Made by a program: the position numbers and the translations under genes. A DNA stretch of 64,000 bases. Origin: Paenibacillus sp. EZ-K15. Its GTDB lineage: Bacteria; Bacillota; Bacilli; Paenibacillales; Paenibacillaceae. Below, piece by piece: positions 8,837 to 17,089 of this stretch. The notes beneath the pieces were generated by a model, which had not been told where the DNA came from, did no database searches, and saw only the letters and a list, made by a program, of their open reading frames with translations. Where the stretch lies: positions 86,938 through 150,937 of the forward strand of contig NZ_PDHM01000013.1 of NCBI RefSeq assembly GCF_002573715.1, given 5' to 3'. Position 1 is the first letter of the stretch; each line of letters starts with the position of its first letter.

Positions 8837-10297
8837 ATGAGAGTATTATTACTGGATTTGGATTCGACCAGGCCGGATCATTTAGGCTGTTATGGCTATC
8901 ATCGGAATACGTCGCCGAATATTGACCGAATCGCGGCGGAAGGCGTGCGCTTTGACAATTACTATACCTCGGATGCTCCATGTTTTCCTTCAAGAACCGC
9001 ATTAATGACGGGTAAGTTCGGCATTCATAACGGTGTTGTGGGTCATGGAGGAACGGCTGCCGATGTCCGGCATGAAGGCATGACCAGGGATTTCCGTGAC
9101 AAGCTGGGGTCGGAGAGTTTTCCCGCTATATTCCGCCGGGCCGGCATGAAAACCGCCTTGATCAGTCCGTTTGGAGAACGTCATTCCGCCTGGACCTTCT
9201 ATGCGGGCTTCAATGAAATGTATAATACAGGTAAGGGCGGCTTGGAGTCGGCGGAAGAAGTATCTCCAGTCGTGCTGGATTGGCTGGATCGTAATGCCGA
9301 TGAAGATAACTGGATGCTCTATGTGAACTTCTGGGATCCGCACACACCGTATCGCGCACCCCAGTCGCTGGGAAATCCTTTCGAGCATGAGCCGCTTCCC
9401 GATTGGATTACCGAAGAGGTGCTTCAGGAGCATCAGAAGAAGGTTGGCCCGCATGGGGTGAACGAAATTAACATGTATAATAGTGAAGTTTCCCCTGATT
9501 TTCCGCGTCATCCCGGAGAGATCAGGACGATGGAGGATTTGCGGACGATGGTGGATGGCTATGATTGCGGCATTCGGCATATGGACGAGCACATCGGCAC
9601 CATTTTTGAGTTGCTGGAGAACAAGGGAGTAATGGATGATCTTATCGTCATCATTACCGCTGATCATGGCGAGAACATGGGGGAGCTTGGGATTTATGGA
9701 GAACACGGAACAGCGGATCAGGGCACTTGCCGCATTCCGATGATTATTCGAGGGCCTGAGATCATGAAGGGGGTAGCGGATCGCGAGCTCCACTATCATC
9801 TGGATCTTCTGCCTACGATGGCGGAATATTTGAACGTTGCACCGGTACGAAGCTGGGATGGCATCAGTTATGCGGAGAGCCTGCGAAGCGGAAAAGGCAG
9901 CGGCAGGGAGTATTTGGTGGTCTCTCAATGCGCCCATGTCTGTCAGCGAAGCGTGCGGTTTGGAGAATGGCTCTACATTCGAACATATCATGACGGCTAT
10001 CATCTGTTTGACAAAGAAATGCTGTTCCATATCACCGAGGATGTCCACGAGCAGGACAATCGGGCAGCTCAAAGACCGGATCTTTGCAGGGAGGCCGTAT
10101 ACCTTCTGAATGAATGGCATGATCTGATGATGTCCACGATGCCGTATGACGTGGACCCGTTGTGGACGGTCATGAAGGAGGGAGGACCTTACCATGCCAA
10201 AGGTCATCTGCCCCGGTATATCGAACGTTTGAAGAACACAGGCCGCGGGGAAGCCGTTCCGGAATTGATGCGCCGCCACCCGCAGGAATTCGTATAA
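8837..10297 (+). CDS. Type I (Cys-type) sulfatase
   Basis: A 486-residue alkaline-phosphatase-superfamily sulfatase. The N-terminus LLLDLDSTRPDHLGCYGY supplies metal-binding aspartates, and APCFPSRTALMTG holds the maturation motif C-x-P-S-R with Cys49 to be oxidised to formylglycine. ITADHGENMGE (about residue 275) is the second metal site. No signal peptide is visible, so the enzyme is probably cytoplasmic and acts on imported sulfate esters. The next gene is a formylglycine-generating enzyme, the required maturase. The regulator is probably the divergent AraC protein. The natural ester cannot be told; sulfated glycan fragments are a reasonable guess. Confidence 0.92.
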   Translation: MRVLLLDLDSTRPDHLGCYGYHRNTSPNIDRIAAEGVRFDNYYTSDAPCFPSRTALMTGKFGIHNGVVGHGGTAADVRHEGMTRDFRDKLGSESFPAIFRRAGMKTALISPFGERHSAWTFYAGFNEMYNTGKGGLESAEEVSPVVLDWLDRNADEDNWMLYVNFWDPHTPYRAPQSLGNPFEHEPLPDWITEEVLQEHQKKVGPHGVNEINMYNSEVSPDFPRHPGEIRTMEDLRTMVDGYDCGIRHMDEHIGTIFELLENKGVMDDLIVIITADHGENMGELGIYGEHGTADQGTCRIPMIIRGPEIMKGVADRELHYHLDLLPTMAEYLNVAPVRSWDGISYAESLRSGKGSGREYLVVSQCAHVCQRSVRFGEWLYIRTYHDGYHLFDKEMLFHITEDVHEQDNRAAQRPDLCREAVYLLNEWHDLMMSTMPYDVDPLWTVMKEGGPYHAKGHLPRYIERLKNTGRGEAVPELMRRHPQEFV

Positions 10298-10315
10298 TAT
10301 GATAGTAAAGTGAAG

Positions 10316-10350
10316 CAGGATAACCGCTCCGGTAGTGGTTGTCCTGTTCT
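10316..10350 (+). terminator. Hairpin between sulfatase and FGE genes
   Basis: CAGGATAACC (10316-10325) pairs with GGTTGTCCTG (10336-10345) around a short CT/AG extension, followed by TTCT. It lacks a good T run, so partial termination or mRNA stabilisation is more likely than a full stop. Confidence 0.4.
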
Positions 10351-10377
10351 CTGTATCAAGCATAGGAGGAACCGAGC

Positions 10378-11361
10378 ATGGGAGAACAACATTCTTGTTG
10401 CGCTGGCGTGAGAGCGAAAGTGCAGTTGGGAGAAGCCGGTCCGAAGGATCATCAAGGCAGTCTAAGAGAAGGCCAAAATCATGACGAGTCTCATCCTGAG
10501 CTTCATTCCAACATGGTTATGATCCCTGGAGGAACGTTTACGATGGGCACGAATTCACATGAAGGGTTCCCGCGTGACGGCGAGGGCCCGGCTCGCAGCG
10601 TAACCGTCTCCGGATTTGAGATCTCGCCCCATGCCGTAACGAATGGGGAATTTCAACGTTTTGTGGAAGCCACCGGTTATGTAACGGAAGCGGAACGGTT
10701 CGGCTGGTCGTTTGTATTTGAACTGCTGGCTTCGGAGGAAACCAAGGCAAGAGTTGCACAAGTCCCGCAAGAAGTGCCTTGGTGGCTGGTGGTCGAGGGT
10801 GCATACTGGGCTGCACCCGAGGGAGCGGATTCGAGCATCGAAGACCGAATGGACCATCCGGTTGTACATATATCCTGGAACGATGCGGTTGTTTACTGCC
10901 ATTGGGCCGGCGTGCGGCTTCCCACAGAAGCGGAATGGGAGTATGCGGCGCGCGGCGGTTTGGAAGGTAGGACCTATCCATGGGGAGATCTGCTGAAACA
11001 GGACGGAGAACATCAATGCAACATATGGCAGGGTAAATTTCCAGTTAAAAATAACGCAAGCGACGGATACATCGGTACCGCGCCGGTGGATGCCTTTAAA
11101 CCGAATGGTTACGGACTATATAACATGTCCGGCAACGTATGGGAATGGTGCGGCGATTGGTTCAGCCCGTCCTATCATCAAGTGACCTCGGCCATCCATC
11201 CGTTCTTTGGTGAGTCTACCGACAGAAGGTCGATGCGCGGCGGGTCGTACCTGTGCCACAGATCCTATTGCAACCGGTACCGAGTCGCGGCACGCAGCGG
11301 GAATACTCCGGACAGCTCGACGGGGAATTGCGGTTTCCGTGTTGTGAGGGACAGGACGTAG
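10378..11361 (+). CDS. Formylglycine-generating enzyme (sulfatase maturase)
   Basis: A 327-residue SUMF1/FGE-sulfatase-fold protein. MVMIPGGTFTMGT opens the domain (about residue 46), WEYAARGG and GNVWEWCGDW are family hallmarks, and the redox pair in RGGSYLCHRSYC gives Cys293 and Cys298, equivalent to the copper-binding catalytic pair of aerobic FGE. It therefore looks active rather than one of the many FGE-fold proteins lacking these residues. ATG 10378 has AGGAGG 9 nt upstream. The enzyme oxidises the Cys of the CxPSR motif in the sulfatase just upstream to formylglycine, using oxygen. Confidence 0.93.
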   Translation: MGEQHSCCAGVRAKVQLGEAGPKDHQGSLREGQNHDESHPELHSNMVMIPGGTFTMGTNSHEGFPRDGEGPARSVTVSGFEISPHAVTNGEFQRFVEATGYVTEAERFGWSFVFELLASEETKARVAQVPQEVPWWLVVEGAYWAAPEGADSSIEDRMDHPVVHISWNDAVVYCHWAGVRLPTEAEWEYAARGGLEGRTYPWGDLLKQDGEHQCNIWQGKFPVKNNASDGYIGTAPVDAFKPNGYGLYNMSGNVWEWCGDWFSPSYHQVTSAIHPFFGESTDRRSMRGGSYLCHRSYCNRYRVAARSGNTPDSSTGNCGFRVVRDRT

Positions 11362-11452
11362 AATATGCCATCGATTGTACTGTAATTATGGAGTATTACA
11401 CGGAAAGTACGCGCTATAAAACGCATATAAATGAATAAAGTTGCAAAAAAGA

Positions 11453-11481
11453 TTGTAAAACGGAATGAAAACGAATATAAT
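11453..11481 (+). promoter_or_regulatory. Promoter of the deoR-like gene
   Basis: TTGTAA (11453-11458), 17-nt spacer, TATAAT (11476-11481), 45 bp before the start codon. This separates the regulator from the FGE gene as its own transcription unit. Confidence 0.75.
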
Positions 11482-11526
11482 CGAGGTGTTAAGTGGAAAA
11501 ATAATGAATGTTCAGGAGGGAAATGT

Positions 11527-12330
11527 ATGGTGCAAGATCAATCAGGAATGTTTGCCGAGGAACGTCGTCAGAAAATTCTTGCTTTGCTGCATCAAGATAA
11601 ACGGGTGATTGCCAAGGACTTGGCCGAGCGATTTGAAATATCGATTGATTCGATTCGTCGGGATTTGACGATGATGGAGGAGCAAGGTTTACTCCAAAAA
11701 ACGCACGGAGGCGCAATTCCCTTCATGAAAGTCAGGCAGCCGCCCGTGGCTCCGGAACAGCGGTATGGTGAAGGCTCACCGGAAGGGAATGCCATTGCTC
11801 AATTAGCCGTTTCATACGTCCGAGAAAAAGATACGTTATTCATTGGCAGCAGCTCGCTTACCTATTTACTGCTGAAGCATCTTCCGGAGCAAATGCCCTT
11901 GACAATTGTGACCAACTGCATGCGTGTAGCAGAAGCTCTGCGCGCACGCGAGTGGATTGACACCTATTTGATTGGTGGACGGGTGAAACCTTCCGGAAAT
12001 ATCACAGACGTGCTTGCTAACGAATTTATTCGTCAATTTAAATTTGATATCAGTTTCGTTAGTGGAGGCGGTATTTCCGATGAGGGAATATACATGGCTA
12101 CTCCTGAAGTTGCCGCTTTTGGACGCGCGGTCTCTGCCGTATCCCGCCGCAGAATTGGCATGGCAACGCATCGGATTCTCGGACAGGATGGCTTTGCCAG
12201 AGCTGGCGCCGTCGAAGATCTGGATGTGTTAATTACCGATCAGAAGGCAGATCAGCAGGTTATGGATCGGATCCAGGAGCTTGGCGTAAAGGTCATTGTG
12301 GCGAAAGCAGAAGAAGCTGCACCAAAATGA
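11527..12330 (+). CDS. DeoR-family transcriptional regulator
   Basis: A 267-residue DeoR/GlpR regulator. The N-terminal winged HTH is clear (RRQKILALLHQDKRV...SIDSIRRDL..EQGLLQKTHGGA), and the C-terminal DeoRC sensor domain has IGSSSLTYLL and the VDVLITD-like end (LDVLITDQKAD). ATG 11527 has CAGGAGGGAAA upstream; earlier in-frame ATG at 11431 is unlikely. Members usually sense a phosphorylated sugar and repress a sugar operon. Its target could be the sulfatase genes upstream or the kinase-like gene downstream; neither is proven by sequence. Confidence 0.85.
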   Translation: MVQDQSGMFAEERRQKILALLHQDKRVIAKDLAERFEISIDSIRRDLTMMEEQGLLQKTHGGAIPFMKVRQPPVAPEQRYGEGSPEGNAIAQLAVSYVREKDTLFIGSSSLTYLLLKHLPEQMPLTIVTNCMRVAEALRAREWIDTYLIGGRVKPSGNITDVLANEFIRQFKFDISFVSGGGISDEGIYMATPEVAAFGRAVSAVSRRRIGMATHRILGQDGFARAGAVEDLDVLITDQKADQQVMDRIQELGVKVIVAKAEEAAPK

Positions 12331-12381
12331 TGAACCATTCGATATAACTTTATAGATTGAAAAGGTAAGAGAGGTAGAAAC

Positions 12382-13383
12382 ATGATTCAGCTTCTTCTGC
12401 AAGCGCACTGGCCAGAGTGGAACGGTGACCTGGTTGATGGTCCTACGGGCTGGAACAATACGACCCATTTTATTCATAACGAGCAGCGCCGCTCAGTCAT
12501 GCGCATTTACAATACGCATCGAGACAAGGCAAGAATCGAATTCGAGTTTGCCGTTCTGGAATCGCTGCGGCGGGTGCCGCTGAGCTTTAAGATTCCCGCT
12601 CCTCTTCCTTCCGTGTCTGGCGATAGAATGGTTCGGGTTCAGGATGGGAGCGATCGTTATGCTTGCCTATTTGAATATATCGAAGGAGAACGTCCGGAAG
12701 AAGGCAGTACTCAAGCAGCGTATTCCTTCGGGGAGAAGACGGGGGAACTGATAAATGCTCTTGCGGCTTGTTCAATCGGAATGAGGCCAGTGTATCCGCC
12801 GTATTATGAGCTGCTTCAGTCTTATCCTACATGCAGCGAAGCGTTCATTCTAGATTTTTGCAAGCAGCCGCCATTGGAGTTCAAGGATCAAGGAGATGCG
12901 CTTTATATACTAAAAGAAGCATACGCTGATATTTGCAGCAGGCTAGAATCTCTAAAAAATCTGCCGAAGCAGCTGGTTCATGGCGATCTGAACCTTTCGA
13001 ACCTGCTGGTAGACGCAGAGTACCCCCACACGGTCACCGCTTTGCTTGATTTTGAATTTTGCACGAGGGATATACGAGCGATGGAGCCTGCGGTTGTCAT
13101 CTCGGGATTTTTGGGAAGGGTGGATGAGAGGCAGGCCATCAGGCAGTTTTGCGAAGGATTTGCCAGTCGCGTACGGCTGAGCGCCGAGGAGGTTGGCGCG
13201 ATTCCGGTTCTCATGCGCTTGCGTATGGTGGATGTATTTTTGCATTTTTTGAGCCGCTATCGGGAAGGGACCGATGAGTCTCATGTGTTAAAGGAACAGC
13301 TGGATATGCTGGCTGGCGGATTTAAGCGGATGGAATACAGCCAGGAGTGGCTGGGTGATGTGTTGTTTCAGTATTTGTTGTAA
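12382..13383 (+). CDS. Phosphotransferase-family (APH/ChoK-fold) small-molecule kinase
   Basis: A 333-residue protein of the aminoglycoside phosphotransferase/homoserine-kinase-II fold. The catalytic loop HGDLNLSNLLVD (about residue 199) and metal-binding LLDFEFC (DFE in place of DFD) are present. Such proteins phosphorylate hydroxyl groups of amino alcohols, sugars or antibiotics; similarity to YerI/HrmK-type proteins fits better than to resistance enzymes, but the substrate is open. It lies 51 nt after the deoR-like gene and ends at a strong terminator, so the two are probably cotranscribed. Confidence 0.75.
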   Translation: MIQLLLQAHWPEWNGDLVDGPTGWNNTTHFIHNEQRRSVMRIYNTHRDKARIEFEFAVLESLRRVPLSFKIPAPLPSVSGDRMVRVQDGSDRYACLFEYIEGERPEEGSTQAAYSFGEKTGELINALAACSIGMRPVYPPYYELLQSYPTCSEAFILDFCKQPPLEFKDQGDALYILKEAYADICSRLESLKNLPKQLVHGDLNLSNLLVDAEYPHTVTALLDFEFCTRDIRAMEPAVVISGFLGRVDERQAIRQFCEGFASRVRLSAEEVGAIPVLMRLRMVDVFLHFLSRYREGTDESHVLKEQLDMLAGGFKRMEYSQEWLGDVLFQYLL

Positions 13384-13401
13384 GGTATTGGCACATGAAT
13401 C

Positions 13402-13437
13402 AGAAAAGCCCGGCTCTCTAAGAGACCGGGCTTTTTC
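13402..13437. terminator. Bidirectional terminator
   Basis: AGCCCGG (13407-13413) and CCGGGCT (13426-13432) flank a loop that itself contains CTCT/AGAG, with AAAA before and TTTTTCT after. It can end both the kinase gene and the converging DUF4309 gene. Confidence 0.9.
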
Positions 13438-13494
13438 TGATGTTTTCTGAACATATTAACCGTAATTTGGGGAAGTAAGAGTTTCTAATCACGG

Positions 13495-14091
13495 TTATTT
13501 TTTCAGCAGATTAATATGGTCCAGCTCTGTGCTGCTGTTAAAGATGAACTCCAATTTGTAATCTCCCCGGTTGTAAGTGAGCTTGGTTTGCTTGATTTTT
13601 CCGGTTTTGAAAGTGGTTGTGGCATTCGGTGCAAACCAGTTCTGTTTCAGCATTTTCATAGTGATGCCGCCGATGTTCGTCTGTCGTTCCACGTTCGTGC
13701 CAAAGTATCGCATCTCGCGGATTTTGTTCAGTTTATAGGAAAAGGCGTAGCCTGGATTCCCCATGTTGGCCCCGTATTCATCGAAGGCATCGGCATCCTT
13801 GCCTGCCACGGAAGGCTCGCCAATTGCTTTATAAACGTCCTGCTTTGTGCTTTTACCGATCGTTAAACCGCTGACGGCACCAGGGAATTGTCCCTTTAAT
13901 GCAGGTTTATAGAAGCTGTTGAGTGTCTTGAGCGCGTGCTCTGCAGCATAATCGCCGGCATTTGCTGCCGTGGCAGCTTCTGCTTGCTGCAGCGGAAAAA
14001 CAGCATGATTTACGCCGATAGCACTTACGCCGAGGACTCCTGCCATAGTCAAGGTGATGATTGCTTTTTTTGCTGGTTGTTTCAAGTTCAT
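13495..14091 (-). CDS. Secreted DUF4309 (YjgB-like) protein
   Basis: A 198-residue protein from ATG 14091, which has AAAGGAGAGG upstream (an earlier in-frame ATG exists at 14115). Residues 1-40 form a Sec signal peptide (basic KQPAKK, hydrophobic core, cleavage likely after AEA). The mature part has the DUF4309 pattern: FPGAVSGLTIGKSTKQDVYKAIGEP, then YFGTNVERQTNIGGIT and a C-terminal KLEFIFN. B. subtilis YjgB is the named relative. The function is unknown; the family repeats a YjgB/SmpA-like fold and may act in the cell envelope. It is a single gene between two terminators. Confidence 0.8.
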   Translation of the reverse strand: MNLKQPAKKAIITLTMAGVLGVSAIGVNHAVFPLQQAEAATAANAGDYAAEHALKTLNSFYKPALKGQFPGAVSGLTIGKSTKQDVYKAIGEPSVAGKDADAFDEYGANMGNPGYAFSYKLNKIREMRYFGTNVERQTNIGGITMKMLKQNWFAPNATTTFKTGKIKQTKLTYNRGDYKLEFIFNSSTELDHINLLKK

Positions 14092-14363
14092 GTTGTATCC
14101 TCTCCTTTGTAACAACTAATTACCACATGCGCTGTGCATCAAACAAGTGTGCCAGACTTATCTTCCCATGATAGTGGAAGCTAAGCGGCATTGGGTTACG
14201 ATTCTGTGAAGATGAAATATCAGATTTGATACCGGGACGCGAAATCGATTTCAGCCCTCCATGAATGTTTCGTCGGGGAAAATGGGGTAATGATGCATGA
14301 GGTGATATGAATTATTGGAAAAATCGTGTAATCTATATAGAACCGACTTTTTCAGGAGGAATT

Positions 14364-15161
14364 ATGGAAACCGAATCATTACTCAAGGTAGAGCAGCTTG
14401 CTCTCAAAAAACACAAAATCTTCAAACAAAGCCATCTTCGTTACATCGCCCGCTCCATGCTCGCCAGCATGTTTATCGGCTTTGGCGTCATTGTTGCTTT
14501 TAAGACAGGCAACTTCTTTTATTTGGAGCATTCCCCTCTGACTTACCCGATGGCCGCCATTACGTTTGGCGCGGCAATCATTCTAATTGCGTATGGGGGA
14601 GGGGACTTGTTTACGGGAAACACGTTCTACTACACGTATGCCGCTCTGCGCAAGAAATTAAGGTGGCTGGAGGTCGTCAAGCTGTGGGTCTTCAGCTACG
14701 CAGGGAATATCTTGGGGGCGTGCACGTTTGCGCTGCTGATTTTCTTAACGGGACTATTCATGGATTCATCCGTGAACGGATTCCTGCTCGATGTGGTTGA
14801 GCACAAAATGACCACCCCGACGGTGCAGCTGTTTTTCAGGGCAATTCTGTGCAACTGGCTCGTATGCCTTGCTTTTTTTATCCCGATGTCATTGAAGGGC
14901 GACGGGGCCAAAATGTTTGCCATGATGCTGTTTGTGTTCTGCTTCTTCATTTCCGGTTATGAGCACAGTGTTGCGAATATGTGCACCTTTGCCATTGCGC
15001 TTGTGCTGAATCATCCTGGTACGATTTCACTGGAGGGCGTACTGCATAACCTGATCCCGGTAACGATTGGAAATTTGGTTGGCGGCGTGCTCTTGATGGG
15101 CTTTATGTATTATTTTGTGAACAAACCGTTTCTAGATGCCAAGGAATCCGCGGATGAATGA
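14364..15161 (+). CDS. Formate/nitrite transporter (FNT) family channel
   Basis: A 265-residue FNT channel with six predicted membrane segments. The omega-loop motif GGGDLFTGNTF (about residue 78) and the pore helix motif EHSVANM (about residue 194, with the conserved central His) identify the family. ATG 14364 with CAGGAGGAATT is preferred to an earlier in-frame ATG at 14307. FNT proteins exchange formate, nitrite or hydrosulfide; the selectivity cannot be read here. There are no nitrite reductase or formate lyase genes nearby. A terminator follows directly. Confidence 0.88.
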   Translation: METESLLKVEQLALKKHKIFKQSHLRYIARSMLASMFIGFGVIVAFKTGNFFYLEHSPLTYPMAAITFGAAIILIAYGGGDLFTGNTFYYTYAALRKKLRWLEVVKLWVFSYAGNILGACTFALLIFLTGLFMDSSVNGFLLDVVEHKMTTPTVQLFFRAILCNWLVCLAFFIPMSLKGDGAKMFAMMLFVFCFFISGYEHSVANMCTFAIALVLNHPGTISLEGVLHNLIPVTIGNLVGGVLLMGFMYYFVNKPFLDAKESADE

Positions 15162-15181
15162 AACTAGAGAGGTTTATGCAG

Positions 15182-15212
15182 AACCCCAAACGCGAATGGG
15201 GTTAGTTTTTTA
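15182..15212 (+). terminator. Terminator of the FNT gene
   Basis: AACCCCA (15182-15188) pairs with TGGGGTT (15197-15203) and is followed by AGTTTTTTT. It overlaps the end of the convergent GNAT gene by two bases. Confidence 0.85.
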
Positions 15213-15729
15213 ATAATGAGTACACCCGCGTATCGTGTGCGACGCCATTTTGATATATATATTGGCGTAGGATACCTTCCGCTTCAAAACCGAGTTTGGT
15301 CAGCAGCGCGTGGGACGCCTGGTTCTCGATAAAAACAACGGCACCGATGCGCGTCAGGCCAAGCTCCTGAAAACCATATGCGATGACGGCGGAAGCAGCT
15401 TCGCTTGCATAACCTTGCCCCCAGAATTCAGGATGTAATTCATATCCGATTTCGGCCCTCTTATGCCGCGGAGACCATACGTTATACCCAATCGTGCCAA
15501 TGAGACCTTGCGCGTCTTTCCTTTCGATACCCCATCGAATCCCGCGTTTCTCCTTGTAGTTGTTTGCGAAGAGCTCAACGATTTGAAGAGCCTGCTCGAG
15601 GGTAGTCAACGTGTCTTGTCCGTAATATCGAGTGACCTCATCATTCGAGAAGCAGCTATAGATAGCCTCAGCGTCCTGATGTTGGATTTCCCGCAGCGTT
15701 AAACGTTTAGTCTTTAGTATTGGAAACAT
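15202..15729 (-). CDS. GNAT N-acetyltransferase (RimJ/RimL type)
   Basis: A 175-residue GNAT of the RimJ/RimL group. TKRLTLREIQHQDAEAIYSCF is the usual N-terminus, and HPEFWGQGYASEAASAVIAYGF contains the acetyl-CoA loop (Q/RxxGxG/A as WGQGYA). The C-terminal ENQASHALLTKLGFEAEGILR matches the family end. These enzymes acetylate ribosomal-protein N-termini, or amino acids and antibiotics; the substrate here is unknown. It stands alone, with no operon partner. Confidence 0.85.
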   Translation of the reverse strand: MFPILKTKRLTLREIQHQDAEAIYSCFSNDEVTRYYGQDTLTTLEQALQIVELFANNYKEKRGIRWGIERKDAQGLIGTIGYNVWSPRHKRAEIGYELHPEFWGQGYASEAASAVIAYGFQELGLTRIGAVVFIENQASHALLTKLGFEAEGILRQYIYQNGVAHDTRVYSLLKN

Positions 15730-15893
15730 GTTCTTCCTCCCAGGTAGATATAGTAATCATTATATTGAGATTTATTTAGGAAGAGAAGATGGGCTCCTGA
15801 CAGGGAGCTCTTATTTCGCGTTTGTATAAGAAATGATTTGAGAAAATGTATTGTTTGATCACATGGAGTGAGATACAATGTTCCTGAACGAAA

Positions 15894-15914
15894 TGAGAAT
15901 GATTATCATAATCA
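15894..15914 (+). promoter_or_regulatory. Fur box
   Basis: TGATTATCATAATCA (15900-15914) is a perfect 7-1-7 palindrome, overlapped by TGAGAATGATTATCA (15894-15908), the tandem arrangement of classical Fur boxes. It lies 59 bp before the siderophore-binding lipoprotein gene, so iron-repressed expression is expected. Confidence 0.85.
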
Positions 15915-15972
15915 GTATAGATAAAAAATCTCTTTCGTACCTTTTAACAACAGGCAAGGGGAGAAACGATTT

Positions 15973-16980
15973 ATGGCAAGGTCATATCCTAAGAGTACCC
16001 GATGGATGATAGCATTACTTGTACTGGTGATTGCTCTGGCTGGATGCGGAACACCGCAGGACAAGGAGGGTGCAGCACCTTCCGAGCAATTCACGGAAAA
16101 GGTGGGGGAGCAGGTCGCTCAGGACGATACAAAACAAGGGGCAGCTGATACCAAAATGATGAAGGATGAGTTCGGTGAGGTCGAAATACCAGTAAATCCG
16201 AAGAGGGTAGTAGGGATCTATCTGGAGGACTATCTGCTGGCTCTAGGAGTTACACCTGTTGTACAGTGGTATCATCCAAGCTGGGGGAAACAGGATTACT
16301 TGGGGCTGGAAGTCCCGACCTTTGATATAACGGGAAGTATAGAATCGCTGCTGGAGGCAAGTCCGGATTTGATCATTGTCGACGGAGCAGCAGATTCGGC
16401 AAAATATGAGCTTTATTCCAAAATAGCTCCTACGTATCGGCTGCCAGAGTCCATCCTGCAGAGCCCAGCAGAAATTCTTGAGACGATTGGTGATGTTCTT
16501 GGCATTCCTGAAGAGGCCAAGCATGTACATAACGAATACACCAAGAAGATGGCTGATACCAAGGAAAAACTGGAACAGGCTGTGGGTGATGAGACAGTAG
16601 CCGTGCTCCGGTTAAATGTTGGGGATAAAACGCTTGCCCTTTTTGGCATTGATAACCGGTATACCGGCAATATCTACAAAGAAATGGGCTTGACTCCGCA
16701 TCCGTTTGCGAGAGATATGACGGAATTTCATGCCATACTATCCGAAGAGAAAATCCCTGAGCTGGATGCTGATCATATCATTATTTTTCCATCCAACGGC
16801 AATTGGGACTCGGAGGAGAATCAAGAAGCGATGCAAGTATTCGGCAGCCCGCTTTGGAAGTCGGTTCCCGCTGTTAAAAATGGACATGTATACAGGGCGG
16901 ACAGAACTCATTGGCAATCGGGTGCCGTCACAGCCAATATGATGAAAGCCGACGATCTCTTGAAGTGGTTTGTCCAATAA
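15973..16980 (+). CDS. Iron-siderophore ABC substrate-binding lipoprotein
   Basis: A 335-residue FecB/FeuA-type (class III) solute-binding protein. The lipobox LAGC puts the lipidated Cys at about residue 25, followed by a disordered acidic linker (about 26-55). The bilobal TroA-like domain runs from PKRVVGIYLEDYLLALGV to the end. A Fur box lies upstream. No FecCD permease or ATPase is in the window, so it must use a membrane complex encoded elsewhere. It shares long stretches (LEDYLLALGVTPVVQ, WGKQDYLGL, GLTPHPF) with the sensor domain of the next gene. Catecholate siderophores such as bacillibactin are the likely ligand by analogy with FeuA/Btr. Confidence 0.9.
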   Translation: MARSYPKSTRWMIALLVLVIALAGCGTPQDKEGAAPSEQFTEKVGEQVAQDDTKQGAADTKMMKDEFGEVEIPVNPKRVVGIYLEDYLLALGVTPVVQWYHPSWGKQDYLGLEVPTFDITGSIESLLEASPDLIIVDGAADSAKYELYSKIAPTYRLPESILQSPAEILETIGDVLGIPEEAKHVHNEYTKKMADTKEKLEQAVGDETVAVLRLNVGDKTLALFGIDNRYTGNIYKEMGLTPHPFARDMTEFHAILSEEKIPELDADHIIIFPSNGNWDSEENQEAMQVFGSPLWKSVPAVKNGHVYRADRTHWQSGAVTANMMKADDLLKWFVQ

Positions 16981-17004
16981 GGAGATGATCTCCGTATTGG
17001 AATA

Positions 17005-17050
17005 GAAACAGGAAGCTGTCAACGGCGTTGACGAGCTTTCTGTTTCTTTG
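17005..17050 (+). terminator. Terminator of the siderophore-binding gene
   Basis: A long stem: GAAACAGGAAGCTGTCAACG (17005-17024) against GTTGACGAGCTTTCTGTTTC (17027-17046), followed by TTTG. A short palindrome GGAGATGATCTCC (16981-16993) directly follows the stop codon. Confidence 0.75.
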
Positions 17051-17089
17051 CACTATGTATGAATAGATTCTCGGGTAGGGGTAGATGAA

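Noticed and set aside
9002..10363. Long antisense frame (about 450 codons) opposite the sulfatase gene
   Set aside because: The sense frame has clear sulfatase motifs and a ribosome site; the antisense protein is Ile/His/Arg-rich without any domain, a codon-bias shadow.
12382..13383. Antibiotic-resistance aminoglycoside kinase
   Set aside because: The fold fits, but DFE replaces DFD and the context is metabolic; naming it a resistance gene would be unsupported.
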